The position numbers and the translations under genes are program-made. Positions 32,902-45,299 of a stretch of 64,000 nt of DNA are shown in pieces. The stretch is from the NCBI GenBank assembly GCA_013368445.1, contig JAACJO010000029.1:186001-250000 (forward strand), given 5' to 3'. This DNA comes from Leucocoprinus leucothites (lineage: Eukaryota; Basidiomycota; Agaricomycetes; Agaricales; Agaricaceae). The notes under the pieces are model-generated. The model was not told the DNA's origin, searched no databases, and saw only the letters and a program-made list of their open reading frames with translations. Position 1 is the stretch's first letter. Every line of letters begins with the position of its first letter.

Positions 32902-33812
32902 TCATATATAAAATGCCAGAAAATAACACTTACATCGAAAAATTTCAATAATCACTGATAGAACAAAGGGATCAAATAACTTGCAGATATACAGCCCAAT
33001 CAAGCCAGATAAAGCAAGAATTCAGTGTTAGCAGTGGCAGTTGAAAGTGGAGAGTCAACCAATAAGGAGGGGAGGCAACTGTAGACCCACCAGCCCAATC
33101 TCCCTGCATACTGTACCCAGAAAGAGGTTCCAAGGCAAAAAGCCAGGCAACTGGCAGACAACTCAGGTGAGAAGGCTAGGGAGTAGGGACTTTTCAGAGC
33201 TTCACTTTGATCTTCAGAGCAAGTAGCACTTTGCTATCTCCTTGACCGTACTGCAACACCACAAAAGCTAAGACCCACTCAATGTTCTATCCAATCCTTC
33301 TACTACAGTTCAACCCAACCTAAGAGCCCAAAACCCCTGACTGAGAGCAGGAAGGATGAGAGAAAGCCTGATAGGAAGGCAGCTCTACCCACAAATGCAC
33401 CAAAAGCACAAACAAAGACTACAATTTTAGGATGAGAACTGAAACAGTTACTAAATGACAGAAAACACACCAAATCAAGATAGGAATGTCAAATGGGCCA
33501 GGAAGCAGTGTGATAGGCCTTCTGGTGAGGACTGAGACAGATGAGAAAATTTAGAACTAAATTTAGAGGTATAAGAGAGGAGTTAGAGAGGCTGGGTAGG
33601 AGACAGGGAAGTGGTGGGAAGGAAGCAACAATGTTGCATCAGAGCTGTAGGAGTCACATCAGAAGTGTGGGCATTGAATCAGAAGTGTGGGTATCGAATC
33701 AGAGGCAGTGTGATCACATCACATCAACAGCTCAGAGCTGGAGGCAGAATTGATGGCAATACTTACAAATTGCTTACATAAAATAAAATCCTCCCTTGCT
33801 TTAAGATATAGA
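32902..33812 (-). other. Helitron 5' non-coding region
   Basis: Between the TC terminus and the first RepHel exon. A/G-rich on the plus strand, no ORF worth calling. The promoter of RepHel is expected here, but no clear TATA box stands out. Confidence 0.45.
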
Positions 33813-34461
33813 TATCTAGCATTTGTTCTGTTTACAATGTGAAGTCAATATTAGCTTTACTTAGATAATATCACAATTATGTTTTCTTGTTATTTGTTCT
33901 TGTATTTTCTTATCTTGTTTTGACTTATTTACTTTGTCTTATTATGACTCATTATGTCTTGTTTGGTTTTGTGTACCTTTGGATGACATATGATTGTTAA
34001 ATATAGCTATGCTATATTTGGACTTACCTTGTGATCCTGTCAGATGATTGAAGAAGAACTTCTTTAGAAGAACTTCTAAAGCTTCTTTGACAGATTACAT
34101 CTTATATAGTTTAATTAGCATTAAGGAAGCTGTATGCTTCTCTTCTTTCATTAGAAGCCCTTAGCCCTAGTTAATATTAGATACAGACTTGTATCATATA
34201 TAAGCCATCAACATCTACTAAGGAGAAACATTGTTTCTACTTGGTTAGGTAGAGACTCAATATGAGCTTTTTATCTATACAAAGTCAAATTGAACTTAAG
34301 TCTTAAGATCTCAATTACCAAGTCTTTAACTCTTATAATCACTGTATTATAACTCTGACTTTGTAAATGACTTTGTTGCTTACCAAGAAGGAGTCCCCTT
34401 TGATAAGATCAAGTCAATACTTATTGTGCCAGCTTAGGACTGGGCTGGTGTCACTATAACA

Positions 34462-36265
34462 CAGCCTGTCCCAAGATTGAGTTCAATGTTGAAGATGGTG
34501 AGATCAAGCTTGCTTCTGAGAGCAAAATGTAAGCAAATACTTTCTCACCTGAAGTTCCTAGTCTAATTTTGTATAGTCATGTCTATACTCTTTTCATATC
34601 TTCAGATGGAAACTTCAAGTTCCAGCACAAGCAGAAGAATAACAACCCCAATGATATTGCCCTGAATGTAGGCAATGCATACTTTGTCAAAAACACTGCT
34701 TACAAGGCACATTTGAAAACATTGAGAAGTCAAGCAATATTTGTATCCCATTTTACATCATGAGTCACATGTATTCAATCAAGTCCAGAAAACTACCTGC
34801 ATGAAATTGAAGGTAGTTTGCCAACAGGATTGTGCATGAGGGTCATTGTCATGATACATTGGATGACTTCAATGGATATTGGAACTGGTGCAAAATAATC
34901 CAGATCAGTATGCTATTACTTGATACTTGTGCTGACTACTGACTATCATCAGGTCATTCCCTGGGTTGACAGGATAAACAATGACATGAGGAGCTTCAAA
35001 AACAGCAGAAAGTGTTTGATGGCTTCTCACAGGCCATACCAAAACACATTATTGATGAGTGGCAATCTCACATCGATGCAACAAAATCCAACCCTTTGAT
35101 GTTTGAAGTCAAAGGCCAAGGTTGTGTATTTATTTCGGCATAGATGCTCAAACTAATGCACTATCAGCACCCTTGCAGGTAAAAGCATATGTCAAACTCG
35201 TTGAAACAGAATTAAACCAGAATTTGGGCCTTACCAACCTAGTCCTGCAAGGTTTAGAGCTTGAATATATACTGTAAGTTATCTATGATAGCTCCTGCTT
35301 TGGACTCATGTTCACATAAAGTATAATTTAGGTTGAATCCAGCTCATAAAAGTCTCATGCTTGATAATGATGAGGATATTGAGGAGACTCCAGTAGTCAA
35401 TAGACTATACCACTGGTGGGAGCAACAGCTTGAGCTATTCCCTCAGCTTCAGCCTTTCCTCCCACCCATTGATGAAGATCACTTACAAGAGACCAAACTC
35501 TTCTTGCCTTCTGTATTTTCAACCTCTCAGCACAATGTATTTGGTCTTGAAGAAGCTGCTCAAGCTGAGATTCTTCTCCAAAGAGGCCACATCCTTGATG
35601 TGCTTTGTGCAATATGCAACTGGATTCATCATGGGAATCACCTGAATATTTGGGGAAAGGTCAGAGGCCTAGGATATGACAAGAAGACTGTTTGCACAGC
35701 CAAATCTGAGGTTTAGGAGAAACTATCGTCCTAAGTCACACATTATCAGGATGTTTATATAGCTCTTGAAAATCTAGGTATAACAGAGGACTTGGAACCT
35801 TTGTTTGAAGATGACCTTTGGGTAAAGAGCCCTTTTGAAAACCATCAGTCTGGTGATTCATCAATTCAAAATCCTTGGTATTAGTCCATCAGAAAACCTG
35901 AATCAACCCTCCCTGATCACTGGATGATTGAAGGTGAATTTGCCTTTCCATTGGTTGTTTTCCACCTTAGTTCACATTGTTACAGTTGAACATACATCCT
36001 GGTTTTGTGAATGAGCTCTCCTTCATTGCCTTTGCAAAGAACTTGAAATATTGAATGAAGAGTCCCACCACTCCAAGACATCATTTATCAATATGCAACT
36101 CACATGGTAACAAATAGCCAAGATGATGGAAGGCAGCCAAGGGTTTATGGCATACACTCATTGTCACACAGATATGTATAATAATATGGTGGCCAAAGTA
36201 GATTCAGAGTGGCAAATTTCTTCACAGTGGTTACCTTCCAAAGATCAGGAATGGGTGGTAAGTCA
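34462..36265 (+). pseudogene. KDZ transposase, C-terminal half with core deleted
   Basis: Continues the KDZ gene after the CAGCC duplication: ACPKIEFNVEDGEIKL, then LYSHVYTLFISSDGNFKFQHKQ and NDIALNVGNAYFV (34569-34700), the region that carries the first catalytic Asp. It then jumps to DTLDDFNGYWNWCKII (about 34850-34905), and a C-terminal helical part with HWWEQQLELFPQLQPFLPP, ETKLFLPS, and GHILDVLCAICNWIHH (35400-35640), ending with GFMAYTHCHTDMY near 36150. The few hundred residues normally between GNAYFV and DTLDD, with the rest of the catalytic core, are missing. Frames change several times. Confidence 0.75.
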
Positions 36266-36349
36266 AGAGATTATTACTTATATGTGGAATACTTATTCAA
36301 CAGTGACAGTAAATTTAGAGATATTATATGATTCTATGAGTACATACAG

Positions 36350-37677
36350 TGTGACATGAAAACCGAAAATAAACAGGAAATACTAATATTTTCGTGATTT
36401 CACACTTATTATTATAAGAGAATAATGCTATGCCTAAGAGCTCTATAGTGTGTTAGTGGTGTAGCTACAAAGCTACTTACTAAGAAGTAATATGGTCACC
36501 CAATACAACAGGCAAGAATGGTAATCTAGTACAGCTGTCCACTGTTGTGAACCATTCTGGGGATTCGAACCCTCAACTTCAGGACACCACATCACTGAAT
36601 TACTGCCTTGGGACTCAGAGGAAACCTCTGTGCCAAAAACCATCCAAATGATCTAAAAATAAGGACCAGGGTCTAGAACCAGATCAGAAGGACCAATGGA
36701 CTGGTTAACAGACAACGATCTGTGTTTTCCACATGTACAAGACAGGAACCTAGCTACCCCACTGCTTAGCTATGTCATTTTTGCACTGCTCAGTCACCCA
36801 ACTATACTGGCCAAGCAAACCAATGGTCACATTGACAAGGCAGAGGTCCTCAGTTAAAGAAAATATCACAGCTGAAATGCTTATCCATGATTAAAAAAGG
36901 ATTAATGAAAGAAACTCACATGGTAACTACTCCGCTACCCATATGACAACCTAGCAATCGAATGGACCTACCAGTCGGCATCGCATTGTAAAAGTATACC
37001 CAGCTGAATCCAGGATAATTTAGTCATTTTCTATTAGTCAATTTTGAGTCATACCTATTTCTTTCTAGAATATTTCGTCTATTTTCGTATCTCTCAAATA
37101 ATTTAAAAAGGGCTGAATAGCATGTGGATAGGCAAGGAATCCTATACCTCTGTAGTGCTATAGGGTGTGCAGACCACAAAATAAACATTTTCGAGTGAAT
37201 AAGTGATCAACCTTCTAAGAGAACTCTAACAGGAAAGACTTCTACTAGTTAGTCTAAGAAATATTCTAAGATGTCTCGAGTTTGATCTAGTGTCACAGCG
37301 AAGTAGTTACCAAGCTAAGATGGCTTGTAGTTAAAGCATATCAACCGCACCAGCACCAGTGTGTGACTGAGTGGGTGATTATAGACAAGGTCCAGTTGAT
37401 CTTAGAGAGAAACAGAGACAGCCTCAGGATAAAAGAACTTAGTTATAGAAGTCAACTAAGCATCACAAACTTTGCACTTAGTCAGGATCCTAGTACAGTG
37501 TTTGAGAATTTCACAAAGTAAATAGTACAGCATTCAGTTTCATTGCACATTTCTTGTTATTCAACAGTAGCAACATAAATCCTCACCTATTTCCCATACT
37601 TCCCCTCGAATTTGTTAGAGGTTACATTCTAGCTACCTAGCTAGTACTCTACTTGACGTTGTATCCTTGTGTCAACA
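36350..37677. repeat. Family VI repeat (probable LTR), copy 1
   Basis: About 1328 bp, collinear with 62672-64000. It begins TGTGACATGAAAACC here and TGTGATGTAAAAACC in copy 2, both derivable from TGTGACGTAAAAACC by CpG decay. It ends near GTCAACA. No flanking duplication was recognised, and no protein is encoded. A solo LTR is the best guess, but orientation and class are unknown. Confidence 0.7.
36561..36602 (-). other. tRNA-like Pol III A/B-box pair in family VI repeat
   Basis: On the minus strand TAATTCAGTGA (36602-36592) resembles an A box and GGTTCGAATCC (36571-36561) is a perfect B box. In copy 2 the B box reads GGTTCAAATCC. The boxes are 20 nt apart, closer than in a tRNA gene, so this is at most a tRNA-derived segment, not a tRNA gene. 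Confidence 0.4.
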
Positions 37678-40244
37678 AGCCTCTACAATGGGTCTCAACT
37701 GTATAACATGTGCTGTTGGCTGTGTTGATCAATGTCAATTCCAGTCATTGATAGACAAGTTTTCATACTTCTACATAGTTGGACAAGACTTGTCATAAAA
37801 TTATCTCCAGTGAGCTTAAAGACCTCAGTCCTATGCAGCTTCAATATGTGAATTCCATGAACAGTGGTGAACATAACTGTCCATCCTGTTTATAGGAACT
37901 AACTATAGCATAGCTATGACACTTGACAGACATACTAGCCATCCATTTAGCACCTCAAAGTTATGTTGTATTGACCACATCTGGCATATGGGTCTTCCAA
38001 GGGAAAGGTCCAGGTACAGTTCACTTGAAATTTATGTGAATACTGACCAGTAATCTACTTACACAGGGTTCTTCAAGAGTGCCCAATGTATGGACCTCAC
38101 CTGGAAGCCAATGTCAGTCAGCAATTCAACTCTCAAAATTTTCATGGTGCTGTGGATATTGTTGATAGTAGGTGCTCATATGAATATCACTGTGTTCAAG
38201 TGGGACTAGCATAAATCCTGGTTACCAACCTTCCAACAGACATGTTATCCCAGGTGTATAGATACAGTGATTGAGTCCAAGTTGGGATGACTTTTCATTG
38301 AACATTAATTACTCACTCACAATTCAATAAAATTCAAAAATTAATAGTGTATCATATGTAAGAATGTCTCATGTAGGTACTGTAAATTAATTCAGGTTAT
38401 TGGAGAGAGTTTGGGGCTATAAACATGAATAGATCTGAGGGGTATTGTTTTGAGTGTTTTCACATAAGTTGGGATGTGTGTGACATTTCCATATCAGGGA
38501 TATGTCACATACCAAATCCAGCAACCCACTGGTGCAACTTCTTCAACATCCTCATCCATCTTGTTGTTGTCATCATCTACACCATTATTGGCTGTAAATA
38601 ATATGGAGAGAGATGTTTCACAAAACTTCTTAAGCCTTGGAGGCAAATTGGACTTTAGAACCCATTCCAAGACCAGTTTTTGTTATTACTAAATTAGGTC
38701 ATTTGTCACTCCTCTGTCACATGCCCTGCTGAACTTTGGTCTTCTGCCAGAAATCATCAGATTCTGGTACAACTAGTGACACTTCTGCTGGAATTGTTGC
38801 ATTTTATGACATTCAAAGTGTCCTTAATTATAATTCAGGTATCAAATAAAAGATAAATATATATTCAGTATCTTGATGCAAGAACTGTAGTCAATACCTG
38901 AAAGATAAATATATACTATGAATATGATTAGCATAAGTAAGAAAAGTAAGAAAGACTAGATAACAAACTTACTTCAGTATCTTGACATGAGAACTGAAGT
39001 GTCAGTACATGACAGTACACTACTTATAGGACACTAATGAATACATAGCTTGTTTCATAGACAACATGCTCAGTTACATTATGATAACAACAAATAAATG
39101 AATGGAAAAATATATGGTCAGCACAGCAAGATGAAACTTGGTGACCATACAGATAATGAACTGATTGTCAAGTAGACAGGACTCGGCAGGGGTTTGCGAT
39201 CCCAACATCAAAACCTTGGTCAAGCAACAAATTCACAAGAAAATGCAGTTATACTAGTGTGGAAATGTCAGATTGATCTAAAATCTCACACTGATGTTTG
39301 AACAACTCAACTACTATTGCTTCCTTCTGCACGATTTTTAGAAATAACATGGACATAGAATAGTAGTATTTAAATTTAAATTTTGATAACGCATAAACCA
39401 CAGGATCACAAGGAATTACAGTTTGTCCCAAGTTGTAACCATATCCCAAGTTATACTCAATCACTGTACATCAAGAAATAGTGTTATGAAACTAGTGGCA
39501 AAAAGAAAAGGAGGGAAGGGTGCTACCACCAGACTAACAAGAATGGAACAACTAATATTCATGTTGCTCAGGAATCACATCCTCACAATTGAGTTGTTAA
39601 CAGTAAGCAACAGGTAGCATAAGTTTTTGAAGGAGATTAGTGTGCTGGTGATGCTTAGACTTAGAGATCAGCAAACAAGAGGAAGATGGCTCACCTAGAT
39701 ATGATTGTGTTGATGCTGCTATTGAAAGATTTGACTGCCAGCATTGGTCCAGATTCCCTGCTACTCCTTGTTCCTCATTTCCTTCTCTGCACAATTCCTC
39801 CCTGCCTCTTCTTCATTCCCTGACCCAAGTCACTATTCCTGTCACAGCTTGTGAAAATCAAGTCAGTTGCTCTTGCTGCATACCATTTGCAAGTTACATA
39901 CTACTATGAAGAGATGGTGCTAGGTTAGTGTTCTTCACCTTATTTACTGAGTCTTGATCACTCACTGGATGTGCCTTATGATGTTTTTGAGGGTCCCAGG
40001 CATTGTAAGTTTGAAGTTGCTTTAGGTTGGAGGTGGTGGCACCAAGGAGGAGGCTGGTGATGGAGTTAGGAGAGAAGCAATGGTAGGCTTATTTGTTGAA
40101 CAGCATGGGATCTCCCAAGCAGGAAACAATTGAACAACAACAAAAATTTGATACATACCAAATGTTCTTGAGCTCACCATAGGTAACCTAGAATGTTTAC
40201 ACAGGTCTCTCAGCTCTCAACATTGAGTGTCATAGTAGGCCATA
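37678..40244. other. No recognisable gene
   Basis: CpG-poor, AT-rich sequence. Open stretches at 38474-38692 and 39423-39617 on the plus strand and 39249-39464 on the minus strand show no motif, intron pattern or repeat partner. Probably several layers of decayed insertions. Confidence 0.5.
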
Positions 40245-40850
40245 TGTTATAGTGATGCTAGCCTGGTTCTAAGCTGGTGTAATAAGTATCAACTTGATCT
40301 TATCAAAGGGGACTCCTTCTCAGTAAGCAACAAAGTTGTTTACAAAGTCAGAGTTATAATATGGCAATTATAAGAGTAAAGAGTTTAGTAATTGAGATCT
40401 TAAAGGCTTAAGTTCAATTTGACTTTGTATAGATAAAGGCTTGTATTGAGTCTCCACCTAACCAAGGAGAAACAATGTTTCTCCTTGGTAGATGTTGATG
40501 GCTTATATATAATACAAGTCTGTATCTAATATTAACTAGGGCTAAGGGCTTCTAATGAAAGAAGAGAAGCATACAGCTTCCTTAACTCTAATTAAACTAT
40601 ATAAGATGTGATCTGTCAAAGAAGCTTTAGAAGTTCTTCTAAAGAAGTTCTTTGATCATATAATACAGTCATGAGACAAGTCCAAATATAGATCAACTAT
40701 ATTTATCAATCACATGTTATTAAAAGATAAACAAACTAAACAAAATATAACTAGTCATAACAAGCTAAGACAAATGAGACAAAATAAGATAAGAAAATAC
40801 AAGAACAAATAAAGAGAAAACATAATTGCAATATTACTTAAGTAAAGCTA
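40245..40850 (-). repeat. LTR family V copy, truncated
   Basis: Starts TGTTATAGTGATG at 40245 and follows the family to about 40850, where the last 55 bp (the TGTTATGTATATTG end) are replaced by unrelated sequence. CpG content is low, so it is older than the copy at 57264. Confidence 0.82.
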
Positions 40851-41430
40851 ACACTGTTGATGACCCTGAACCAGGCCACCCCAGGAACCTGGCTGGCCTA
40901 GTGATTGCTCACCAACCAGTGCTACAACATTCATTTTTTTCAAAGAATCTATCATACAGTAATAGGATGGTCCTTGAGATAGGTCTGGTCCTTGAGATAA
41001 TGATTTTTTACTCAATCTCTTGTGCATCTATCACCTTGAAAAAATATTGATAATTATGTGCTACATGCATACACTTGTCATTAATTTGTTGGAACTGCTA
41101 TACTGGCTGAATGTTATACAACTCATTCATCTTTTGAGTTTTTTGCTGTCTCAGCTGTTTGCAGCCACTCTGTGAGCCCTGAAGCAGCTTATAACTCTTG
41201 GAAAAAATCCTGCAGGTACCCTATGATACTGCCAATAAATAAATGGCAATAAGGCTTTGATGAACTAATAGCAGGATGCAAGAATTGCTGAATGATGGCA
41301 AAATCCAAAAAGATAGGAAGATGTTACCATATTTGGAAACTTGATATGATCTATCCATTTCATTATTGTCCATGTGCCCATCCAGGTCACACTCTTGGCT
41401 TTTGAGTTTGACATAGCAATTATAGAAATA

Positions 41431-41646
41431 CAGTGGCTCAAAAAACTGTTCCAATGTTTTCGCATTTTGGACATATTTGCTAATACCAGGGCAGATATAT
41501 GGCCTAGCATCCTGAAAATATTCACACAGGTACCTTGACATATTGGGAGCATACATTCCCATGATCAGATGACCTTGTCCATCAATGAATTATTAATGAA
41601 TTATCGTAAATATCTACTCATTGGGATAGTTTTTTTGACCCCCTGT
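41431..41646 (+). repeat. Left long terminal inverted repeat of the Tc1 element
   Basis: About 215 bp, matching the right end at 47263-47479 with few differences. Its outer segment (CTCAAAAAACTGTTCCAATG) recurs inverted at its inner edge (CATTGGGATAGTTTTTTTGA), so each terminal repeat is itself bounded by an inverted repeat. Confidence 0.9.
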
Positions 41647-41853
41647 TATCTACCTACTCAATACTTTGTATGACCTCCTCTTGCCCTGATAACTGCCTCA
41701 ATCCTTCTGGGCATACTTTCTATCAGCCTTTGGTACCTTTCTGCTGGAATCTTATTCCACTCCTCTACTAGCCTCTCCCACAATTCAAATACTCCCTTGG
41801 GTAGTCTTTCATATGCCTTCGGCTGGTCCTTCAGGTAGGTCCAGAGGTGTTCA

Positions 41854-42118
41854 TGTTACAACTTTACCTGGTTCCAGTACTTCCCATGTCAATTTCTATT
41901 TTTACAGCTATCCTACTCCTACATCATAGTCTATGTCATAGTCTATGTCATAGTTACCTGAGTCCCCTGACTCCTACTTACCCAGGTCCACTTCCTTCTT
42001 ATATATATAAACTCCTAGGTAGAGTGTACTCCTTATGCTTTACCAATTGTATCTTTCCCTTTCTCATCCTCAAGTCTTTGCCAGAGTTGCAACCTGAGTT
42101 CCAATGAAGGTCATAACA
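41854..42118 (+). repeat. Gy3 5' LTR
   Basis: TGTTACAAC...GGTCATAACA, 265 bp. A TATATATATAAAC box near 42000 precedes the likely transcript start. Four sites show TG here against CA in the 3' LTR, or the reverse. Confidence 0.93.
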
Positions 42119-42225
42119 TTTGGTAAAGTGTTCCCACTCACTTTGCAATAGAGTATCACCAATGTCACAAGCGATACTGATCACTCAAAGAAGTAACTGA
42201 AAGATGACAATGGCTATACACAATA

Positions 42226-43338
42226 GTGTCTAACACTGAAGAAGACTTCCTTGTGGAAGAAGACGCACAAAGAGAATATGAAGCTGAACAAACAGAAGAA
42301 CCACCAGTCACAGACAAAGAAGAATCCTCAGACAAAGAGGAAGAAGTAACTGATAACAGTGAAGAAGCAACAGATGATGAAGAAGAACAACCCACACCAC
42401 CCAGAAGCACACACCTTGAACAAGAGGTAGAAAGATTAGAAGAAGGACTCAGATCACTGTGAATCAGCCAAAGAAACTCGAATGAAATGACAGACACTAC
42501 CCCCTTGTTCAACACCAAATCCTTGGTCCCAGAACCAGGATTCTTTGATGGAACATGATCAAAATTTGAAGACTGGTGGAGATCAATGCTCCTCTACCTC
42601 AAATTTAACAAAGTCAACAATGCAGATGACAAAGTAACAGCCATAATATCACAACTCAAAGGAGGCATGGCAGGAGACTTTGCTCAGATAGAATTAGATG
42701 CCCTAAACAATAGGGCAGATACCACAGACTGGAACATATGGAAAACAAACTTCAAAAGACTCTTCAGTGATGAGGCACTCAAAGTCAATGTGGAATGGAG
42801 AATTGAGAGTTTTAAACAAAACAAGAAACACACAGCCAACTTCCTAATCAAATTTGAAGTCCTCAAAACATGAGCAAAAACCAACGAAACCCACACTATA
42901 TTTCTACTAAAGAAAAGTATGCATGCTGATATCATCAAAGCTATCCTAGGGTATCCTCCTGAGTCAATCCCAAAAACCTACACAGCATGGAAAACAGCTG
43001 TACTTTCCATAGGACAGGGCTTTGAATCTACAGAAAGGAGTGACACACACACTGGTACAGGAATAACATATGGGGGAGCAGGCCAACCCATGGAAATAGG
43101 TCACTAATTTGGACGATCTCTCCCAAAGTACAACAAACAAGAAAAACCCAAATGCTAGAACTGCAACAAATATGGACACATGGCAAAGGAATGTAGACAA
43201 CCAAAGGCAGAGAGATGCTACAACTGTGGAAAGAGAGGTCACAGAGCCAAAGAATGTAGAAGTCCAAAAACAAAAGTTAGAGGAGTAGAGGTGGAAGAAA
43301 AAGAGGAAAAAGAGGATTTTCAGAATGGCTCAGAGTAG
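42226..43338 (+). pseudogene. gag: Gy3 gag
   Basis: Frame 1. The first codon of the open stretch is GTG at 42226, so the true ATG is lost or further upstream. An acidic N-terminus (Glu/Asp-rich, 78 residues) leads to a capsid domain (FEDWWRSMLLYLKFNKV, KRLFSDEALKVNVEWRIESFKQNKK) and two CCHC knuckles near 43160-43260 ([12 protein letters not shown], whose first Cys is followed by a stop, and [14 protein letters not shown]). In-frame stops lie after LRSL, FDGT, LKT, EIGH and KPKC. At the positions after LKT and KPKC tryptophan is expected, so TGG to TGA or TAG explains them; others suit Arg. Homologous to the minus-strand fragment at 9990-11640. Confidence 0.85.
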
Positions 43339-43436
43339 GCACAACCTTATGAGCCCATGTAACTAGAGGACCAAAAATGAATTGTTATACCATCCCCCAG
43401 TGAAGGAACTCTAAGCACGAATTAACCATATGACCA

Positions 43437-45293
43437 ATGATTGAAACAAAGAACAAAAAAAGGATCAAAGTAACAGCCCTAGTGGACTCAGGCTGTTCAC
43501 ATACAGTGATTAACAAAAAACTAGTGGAAGAAGAAAAGATCCCAACAGAACAAATGGAACGACCCCTACAAGTTTTCAATGCAGATGGTACACCAAATAG
43601 CCAAGGAATGATCACGAAAACAGCCCCTATCACACTAAACTCTAACAGAAACCAAGAGCATATCCACACAGTAGTCACTGACTTGGACAATGTGGACATC
43701 TTTCTAGGACATGACTGGCTAGTCAAACACAATCCAGAAGTAGATTGGAAAGAAGGAATGGTACACTTCACAAGATGCCCAGACAACTGCAAAATCAACC
43801 ATCAAACAATCCCATTCACCACACACAACCAACAATTATTCCCAAAAGAACTCACCACAGAAGATGATAACATGGAAAAGGAGCCAGACCCAACCAACCC
43901 TGAAGACCTACCAGACTACATACAACCATTCACACACCTGTTCAACAAGAAGAAATTCGAATCACTACCAGAAAGGAGAGAATAGGATCATGAGATCAAC
44001 CTATTGGACAATGCACCTAAAGAACTAAATGCAAAGGTTTACCCCATGACACCAAAGGAGGAAAATGAACTACACACTTGGATTGATGAACAACTTGGAG
44101 CAGGACTGATCACAGAATCCAAGTCCCAATACACCTCTCCATGCTTTTTTATACCAAAGAAAGATGGATCACTATGGCCAGTACAGGATTACTGACAATT
44201 AAACCAACACACAATTAAGGACAAAACACCACTACCCCTAATAGGAGAAGTCATTGACAAATTGAAAGATGCAAAATACTTCAACAAACTTGACCTCATC
44301 TGGGGATACAACAACATCCAGATCAAAGAGGGAGATGAATGGAAAGCAGCATTCTTAACAAACAAAGGACTCTTCAAACCAAAAGTCATGTTCTTTGGAA
44401 TGTGCAACTCCCCAGGAATGTTCCAGAGAATGATGACAAGCATATTCCGGGAATTAATCCATGAAGGAGTATTAGCCAACTACATGGATAACTTCATAGT
44501 ACCAGCCTCATCCACAAAACAACTCCAAGAATGAACAATCCGATTCCTCAAGGTTGCAGAGAAACACAACCTATGCTTCAAACAATCCAAATGTGAATTC
44601 GACACCACAGAAATACCAATCCTCAGAGTATGGGTAGGAGGGGGAGAAGTGAAAATGGAGTATGATAAGGTCTTGGCAGTCAGAAATTGGGAGACACCAA
44701 AAAACACCAAAGGTATTGAAAGCTTCCTGGGATTTGTCAACTTCTACAGATGATTCATACGAAACTTCAGCCACATTGCAGCCCCACTCAACAAACTCAC
44801 AGGGAAAGGAGAATGGAAGTTGGGAGAAGATAAACAAAAAGTGTTCAATGAACTCAAGAGACTAGTCACAGAGGAACCAGTCCTTGCCCTACCACAATGA
44901 ACAGGACAACTCAGAGTAGAAGCGGATGCATTAGGACATGCCATAGGGGGAGTACTATCACAAGAACAGGACAACAAATGGAAACCCATTGCATTCCTAT
45001 CATGAACCATGAACCCAGCAGAACGGAATTATGAGATATATGACAAGGAACTTCTGGCAATTGTGGAAGCATTAAAAGTATGGAGACAATACGTACTAGA
45101 TGCAGAAACCCAATTCGAAATATGGTTGGACCACAAAAATCTGAAATACCTCAGGGAGCCCCACAAACTAAATAGATGACAAGCACGATGGTATCTCAAA
45201 CTCCAAGACTATAACTTCACAATCAAATACATCCCAGGAAAGACGAACACAAAAGCAGACATACTCTCACAAATATGTTCCCACAATGACACT
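43437..45293 (+). pseudogene. pol: Gy3 pol: protease, RT, RNase H
   Basis: Frame 3 from ATG 43437. Aspartic protease LVDSGCSHT near 43480 and FLGHDWLVKH near 43700. RT from about 44030: KVYPMTPKEENEL, CFFIPKKDGSL, KLDLIWGYNNIQI, FFGMCNSPGMFQRMM. The catalytic YMDD reads YMDN (near 44485), so the second Asp is lost. RNase H has EADALGHAIGGVL (44920), YEIYDKELLAIVEAL (45030), WLDHKNLKYL (45125) and GKTNTKADILS (45245). About nine TGA and TAG codons fall at Arg or Trp positions. Integrase is absent, and the frame continues directly into the following ORF. Confidence 0.88.
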
Positions 45294-45299
45294 GAGTAC

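Larger units (their letters stand above)
27389..33812 (-). mobile_element. Helitron, 6.4 kb, inserted in a solo LTR
   Basis: On the minus strand the element starts with TC (33812-33811) after an A and is followed by T (27388), so it sits between A and T as Helitrons do, with no target duplication. The 3' terminus reads GCTTG rather than the usual CTRR, and no clear terminal hairpin is visible just inside it. It encodes RepHel (27448 to about 32901) and holds a later solo LTR at 31788-32427. Boundaries are exact because the host LTR sequence is known from other copies. Confidence 0.85.
27371..34461 (+). repeat. LTR family V solo LTR in KDZ, split by a Helitron
   Basis: The first 18 bp of the LTR (TGTTATGTATATTGATTA, 27371-27388) and the rest (TATCTAGC... 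to ATAACA, 33813-34461) flank a 6424-bp insert. Rejoined length is 667 bp, against 663 bp for the complete copy at 57264. The pair of CAGCC target duplications shows that the LTR inserted in the KDZ gene first. Confidence 0.85.
26480..36265 (+). mobile_element. KDZ transposon carrying nested insertions
   Basis: Two halves of one KDZ-type transposase (26500-27370 and 34462-36265) lie on the same strand, separated by 7091 bp. The split sequence is flanked by CAGCC on both sides (27366-27370 and 34462-34466), a 5-bp target duplication. Within the gap lie a solo LTR and, inside that, a Helitron. The terminal inverted repeats of the KDZ element itself were not found. Confidence 0.8.

Noticed and set aside
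31788..34461. A foldback transposon formed by two inverted LTR copies (31788-32427 and 33813-34461)
   Set aside because: Each copy has its own target duplication and belongs to a different insertion event; the inverted arrangement is a coincidence of nesting.
36541..36640. A true tRNA gene
   Set aside because: Only the B box is perfect; box spacing is too short, and no acceptor stem or full cloverleaf can be drawn.
42226..45293. TGA read as Trp or Arg (a recoded genetic code) in Gy3 and Gy1
   Set aside because: TAG and TAA also occur at Trp or other sense positions, TGA falls at both Arg and Trp sites, and neighbouring non-coding CpG sites show the same transitions. Mutation explains all of it.
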